DNA from: Chara braunii
Taxonomy: Eukaryota > Streptophyta > Charophyceae > Charales > Characeae
Direction: 5' to 3'
NCBI GenBank assembly: GCA_003427395.1
Contig: BFEA01000357.1
Location: 1,335,280-1,355,518 of the forward strand
Length of the DNA: 20,239 bases
The notes beneath the pieces were generated by a model that saw only the letters and a list, made by a program, of their open reading frames with translations, was not told the origin of the DNA and searched no databases. Made by a program: the position numbers and the translations under genes. The number at the start of each line of letters is the position of its first letter. Position 1 is the stretch's first letter. Positions 17,955 to 20,239 of the stretch are shown piece by piece.

Positions 17955-18215
17955 GGAAGGATGTCAGGAGCACCAAGGGAAGACGTGGTACCGGTAGAGC
18001 AAAGCGCCGGGGATCATAGGGAACCAATAAAAGATATGGTGCCGAGGGGACAAAGTGTCGGGAATCACCTGGAACCAGGCAAAAACACGGTATTACTGCG
18101 GGACTAGTGTCAGGGACCGTGCAGGCCTAGATAAAAATGGTGGCGCCAGCGGAACCACTAGCAGGACGGGTATCTACGGGATAAAGTGTCAGGAGCCACC
18201 GACGGGGGCTGATGG
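17955..18215. repeat. About 52-bp degenerate tandem repeat
   Basis: Related units start at CAAAGCGCCGGGGATCA (18000), CAAAGTGTCGGGAATCA (18051), CTAGTGTCAGGGACC (18102) and AAAGTGTCAGGAGCC (about 18182), with an earlier partial copy near 17962. Spacings are 51, 51 and about 80 bases, the last enlarged by an insertion. Each unit includes a GGAACCA-like and an ATAAAA-like segment. No coding function is apparent. Confidence 0.6.
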
Positions 18216-18866
18216 TCAGAGCTGTCAGTGGAATATTTGGCGACCAGCCCAAGGGGGGGGCGCGCGAGAGCGGGTCGTCACCCGGGATGATGCCGGAAAA
18301 AGGGGAGGGGCTAGGAACAATAAGAAAAAGAGGAGAAGTCGGGCACCGACGAAAATTGTCAATGGAACGGAGGAGACGAGCGTGAGACGGGAAAGGCGGA
18401 GGGCACCTGGGGTGGCCCAAGGGGACCCTGGATCAGGTGCAACAACGATAAAAATAAAATAACATAATATCAGGTAGACGGGACCGCCCGGGCCAGGGGT
18501 CCGGATGAAAATGATAAGTACCGCCGGGGCAAGCGTCGGCAGGAGGTGCCGAGGGGAAAAAGAGGAGGGAATAGTGGTAATGAGGGGGCGGGCCAGCAGT
18601 CCGGGTTTTTCCGGATCAACCAGGCCAAGAAAAACAAAGTTCCGAGGGCTCCACGAAAAGAAAAGGCTGGCCGGAGAAAATCGGAGCAAGGGGGTCTCAA
18701 ACTGGAAGCGGCGGCAGCAAAAAGGAGCCTCCTTGGACCTTGGGGGTGCCACTACTGCAGTCCGAGGTGTAACGGCCATAGGCCGACTGCAAAATCAGGC
18801 CTTGAGAAAGGTCCAACACCTAGAAAGAGGAGAAATAGTTGTTGGACACTTGTCCCAACATTAAAT
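18216..18866. other. Purine-rich stretch, no supported gene
   Basis: Overlapping plus-strand frames of about 120-135 codons occur here, but they are Arg/Lys/Gly-rich low-complexity readings in two frames at once, as expected from purine-biased DNA. A Cys/His cluster near 18748-18775 does not fit zinc knuckle spacing. AATAAA occurs at 18864-18869. It may be the far end of another decayed retroelement. Confidence 0.35.
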
Positions 18867-18942
18867 AAAAGAGAAAGGAGGAAAAAGGGGGAGAAAAAGG
18901 GGGAGAATGAGACAAAGGAGGAGGAATGAGTAGAGGGAAAAG
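18867..18942 (+). promoter_or_regulatory. Long polypurine tract, candidate 3' PPT
   Basis: Forty-one consecutive purines (18867-18907) include a 12-base direct repeat of the GAAAAAGGGGGA type, followed by a still strongly purine-rich stretch to GAGGGAAAAG. The next bases are TG at 18943-18944. LTR retrotransposons prime plus-strand DNA from such tracts directly upstream of a 3' LTR that begins with TG. The assignment is inference; the matching LTR copy is outside the window or unseen. Confidence 0.4.
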
Positions 18943-18999
18943 TGCCGCCAGGTTGGGACTACAGCGGTAGGGACTGGCAGGTCTCAATGATGACCTCAT

Positions 19000-19192
19000 C
19001 CCTCCTAGATCCTAGGAGGGCAGTCCGGATTGCAGAGATAAGGTCCTTGGGGCATTATCTCTGAAGTATCTGAATTTAAGCAACAAAAATAAAAAAAAAT
19101 GCTGATGCTCATTTTTGGGCCTTAGATCTGGAATCAGATCTTGTGGAGGAGGAGATCTAGCCGTTTTTTGTGGGCTGGCACAAAACGGCTAG
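19000..19192. repeat. Cluster of four perfect hairpins
   Basis: Four different inverted repeats follow each other: 19000-19020 (9-bp stem, 3-base loop), 19033-19063 (9-bp stem, 13-base loop), 19124-19141 (7-bp stem, 4-base loop) and 19157-19192 (11-bp stem, 14-base loop). All arms match exactly, and the sequences are unrelated, so this is not simple duplication. Two contain AGATCT. Confidence 0.85.
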
Positions 19193-19365
19193 CTCCGGAA
19201 TGAGTTGGCAGCAAAATGGAGGGAAAACAAAGAGAGGAACAAGACAAAAGTGCGATTTGGCCCAAGGTTTGGGCCAGGTGCATCAAAAAAAATTGAAAAT
19301 TGGAGCAAAAGACTTAAATTTGGAGCAAGGGGGGGCTTGGAGTAACTCGGAATGATGAGAACCAT

Positions 19366-19670
19366 AGATCTCAGCCAAATCCAAGGCAGAGATCTGTGCC
19401 GCCACTTAGAAAAATGCAACGGCCTACCCAAAGGAGGCCTAGACCAAGAAAAAGGCGAAAAATGGGCCTTGAGGCCCTCAATTTTCAGTAAAGGCTGCAT
19501 TTTGGGAAAGGGTACCCCAAAAGGCAGCACTTTTTGAGGTAAAAAGAGGCCGGGGTAGGCCAAGGGGTAGTCCGAAAGGGTACCAGTCTCTCGGACTGCA
19601 TGTACGTGGCCAAAATGAGGCCCAAGTACCCCCGGAAGGGCCAAGACCGGAAATTTGGCCTTTGGGGTAC
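19366..19670. repeat. Second cluster of hairpins
   Basis: Inverted repeats at 19366-19395 (7-bp perfect), 19464-19477 (6-bp perfect, 2-base loop), 19494-19528 (13 positions with one mismatch, 9-base loop), 19569-19597 (7-bp perfect) and an imperfect one at 19626-19670 (outer GTACCCC/GGGGTAC). They continue the series begun at 19000 and lead up to the TATA box. Confidence 0.8.
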
Positions 19671-19725
19671 CTCGCTCCACCTAGAGGCACTTGGAGGGGC
19701 CTAGAGGTTGGGCGGTGCACCTGTT

Positions 19726-19743
19726 CCAGCCTATATAAGCTGG
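19726..19743 (+). promoter_or_regulatory. TATA box flanked by a 5-bp inverted repeat
   Basis: CTATATAAG at 19731-19739 is a strong plant-type TATA box. It sits exactly between CCAGC (19726-19730) and GCTGG (19739-19743), so the TATA lies in the loop of a potential hairpin. A transcription start would be expected near 19758-19765, which falls at the base of the next hairpin. Confidence 0.6.
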
Positions 19744-19758
19744 AGGTGTAGGCCGCAA

Positions 19759-19778
19759 CTCTCATTTGAGCATGAGAG
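19759..19778 (+). repeat. Perfect 7-bp hairpin at the predicted transcription start
   Basis: CTCTCAT at 19759-19765 pairs with ATGAGAG at 19772-19778 around a 6-base loop. It begins about 27 bases after the TATA box, so the predicted RNA 5' end would start in or next to this stem. Confidence 0.65.
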
Positions 19779-19867
19779 GTGCCCATGCTGCCTAAATGAG
19801 TCTAGGAGAGAGTCCGAGTGGAAGTGAAGCAAGGGAGTGAGAGCCGGAGCTAGCCTGGAGTCTGGCT

Positions 19868-19951
19868 ATGATGATAGTGCTGAGAGAGGAGGTCAAGAGG
19901 CTACAGAAGGCAAGGGAGGTGATCCGCCATAACCCTCAGGCTGTGAGGTAG
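19868..19951 (+). CDS. Short upstream ORF, 27 codons, tentative
   Basis: ATG ATG at 19868 opens a frame that ends with TAG 19949-19951. The peptide (MMIVLREEVKRLQKAREVIR, then seven more residues) is charged and could form an amphipathic helix. It lies in the predicted leader between the TATA box and the splice donor. Frames of this length are common by chance; it could act as an upstream ORF if the leader is transcribed. Confidence 0.15.
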   Translation: MMIVLREEVKRLQKAREVIRHNPQAVR

Positions 19952-20138
19952 GAGGAGGGGCTGAAAGGGGTCCCCTTAGTCCATCTAAAGGGAAGAACTC
20001 CACAGCCTTAGAGGTACGAGTCTGCCATAGCTAGAGGAGAGGTGTGAGGGAAGGAGGGGAGAGCTTGGGAAAGAGGAAAAGCCATACTCAGGAGGCTAGA
20101 ACCAAGCATTGGGACTCCACTGCCTAGAGACCAGCAAG

Positions 20139-20146
20139 AGGTGAGT
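20139..20146 (+). promoter_or_regulatory. Consensus 5' splice donor
   Basis: AG followed by GTGAGT (intron would begin at 20141) matches the eukaryotic donor consensus well. It lies about 380 bases after the predicted transcription start. A pyrimidine-rich, CTT-repeated sequence follows, as would suit an intron. The acceptor is beyond the window. Confidence 0.4.
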
Positions 20147-20162
20147 GAAAAGAGGAGGGAGG

Positions 20163-20239
20163 CCTCTTTCTTCTTCTTCTTCTTCTTCTTCTTCTTCTTC
20201 TTCTTGCTCCTTCTTCTCTCCTTCTTCTTTCTTCCTCTT
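20163..20239. repeat. CTT trinucleotide microsatellite
   Basis: About thirteen uninterrupted TTC/CTT units (roughly 20166-20206) continue as imperfect CTT/CTC repeats to the window end. The strand is almost pure pyrimidine, the opposite of the purine-rich sense strand elsewhere, so the tract can form triplex-type structures and marks a likely length-variable site. Confidence 0.95.

Larger units (their letters stand above)
18943..20239 (+). mobile_element. Candidate LTR with hairpin-rich U3, truncated by window end
   Basis: The segment begins TGCCGCC right after the polypurine tract, holds about eleven short inverted repeats (19000-19778), then a TATA box at 19732 and a transcribed-looking leader. 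This is the arrangement expected of the U3 and R parts of an LTR, at the expected polarity. Alternatively it is an ordinary gene promoter followed by a 5' non-coding exon with a splice donor at 20141. No second copy is visible in the window, so the LTR reading is unproven. Confidence 0.35.

Noticed and set aside
17602-18929. Several overlapping Arg/Gly/Lys-rich plus-strand frames
   Set aside because: Composition follows from purine-rich DNA and two frames are open at once. A Cys/His cluster near 18748-18775 does not fit the CCHC spacing.
1-20239. tRNA, rRNA or CRISPR array
   Set aside because: I saw no tRNA cloverleaf with a T-loop consensus and no rRNA-like conserved block. The tandem arrays here are directly abutting degenerate minisatellites without the unique spacers of CRISPR.

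Overview
This is eukaryotic, repeat-rich nuclear DNA. Its centre is a decayed Ty3/gypsy-type LTR retrotransposon (about 6265-12817, + strand). Around it lie minisatellites, hairpins, TATA and splice signals, and several open frames I do not recognise. The dialect of the pol protein (Asp-Gly-Gly protease motif, Tyr-Ile-Asp-Asp polymerase motif, D,D(35)E integrase) and the purine-rich sense strand remind me of elements in streptophyte green algae such as Chara. That is an impression from memory; a plant, another alga or a fungus cannot be excluded from sequence alone.

Layout. 1-2496: no convincing gene; one ambiguous base (329), a 13-A run and a perfect short hairpin. 2497-5856: four head-to-tail copies of one divergent protein family (about 215-270 aa) that I cannot assign to any known family. 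Copies 1, 2 and 3 carry in-frame stops with family homology continuing beyond them; copy 4 is fully open. 5857-6264: leader-like gap with A-runs. 6265-12817: gag, protease, reverse transcriptase, RNase H and integrase remnants in order, split by several frameshifts and nonsense codons, with most catalytic residues still legible. 12818-13329: a hairpin and a 66-73 bp minisatellite. 13330-13947: an intact 205-aa frame with nuclear-localisation-like basic clusters and a SUMO-interaction-like motif. 13948-18942: mostly non-coding, with 38-bp, 18-bp, 65-bp and 52-bp tandem repeats and a duplicated hairpin plus G6 motif. 18943-20239: a probable LTR or promoter region with about eleven hairpins in 780 bp, a TATA box in the loop of one of them, a consensus 5' splice site and a CTT microsatellite at the window edge.

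How it fits together. The four-copy family, gag-pol and the 13330 frame lie on the same strand with similar purine-rich composition. They could be extra genes of one very large retroelement (ORFs upstream of gag and downstream of pol are known in the plant Ogre/Retand lineage) or a host gene cluster beside an inserted element. I found no LTR pair that settles this. The most novel content is the four-copy protein family, the SUMO-motif frame and the hairpin-dense promoter.
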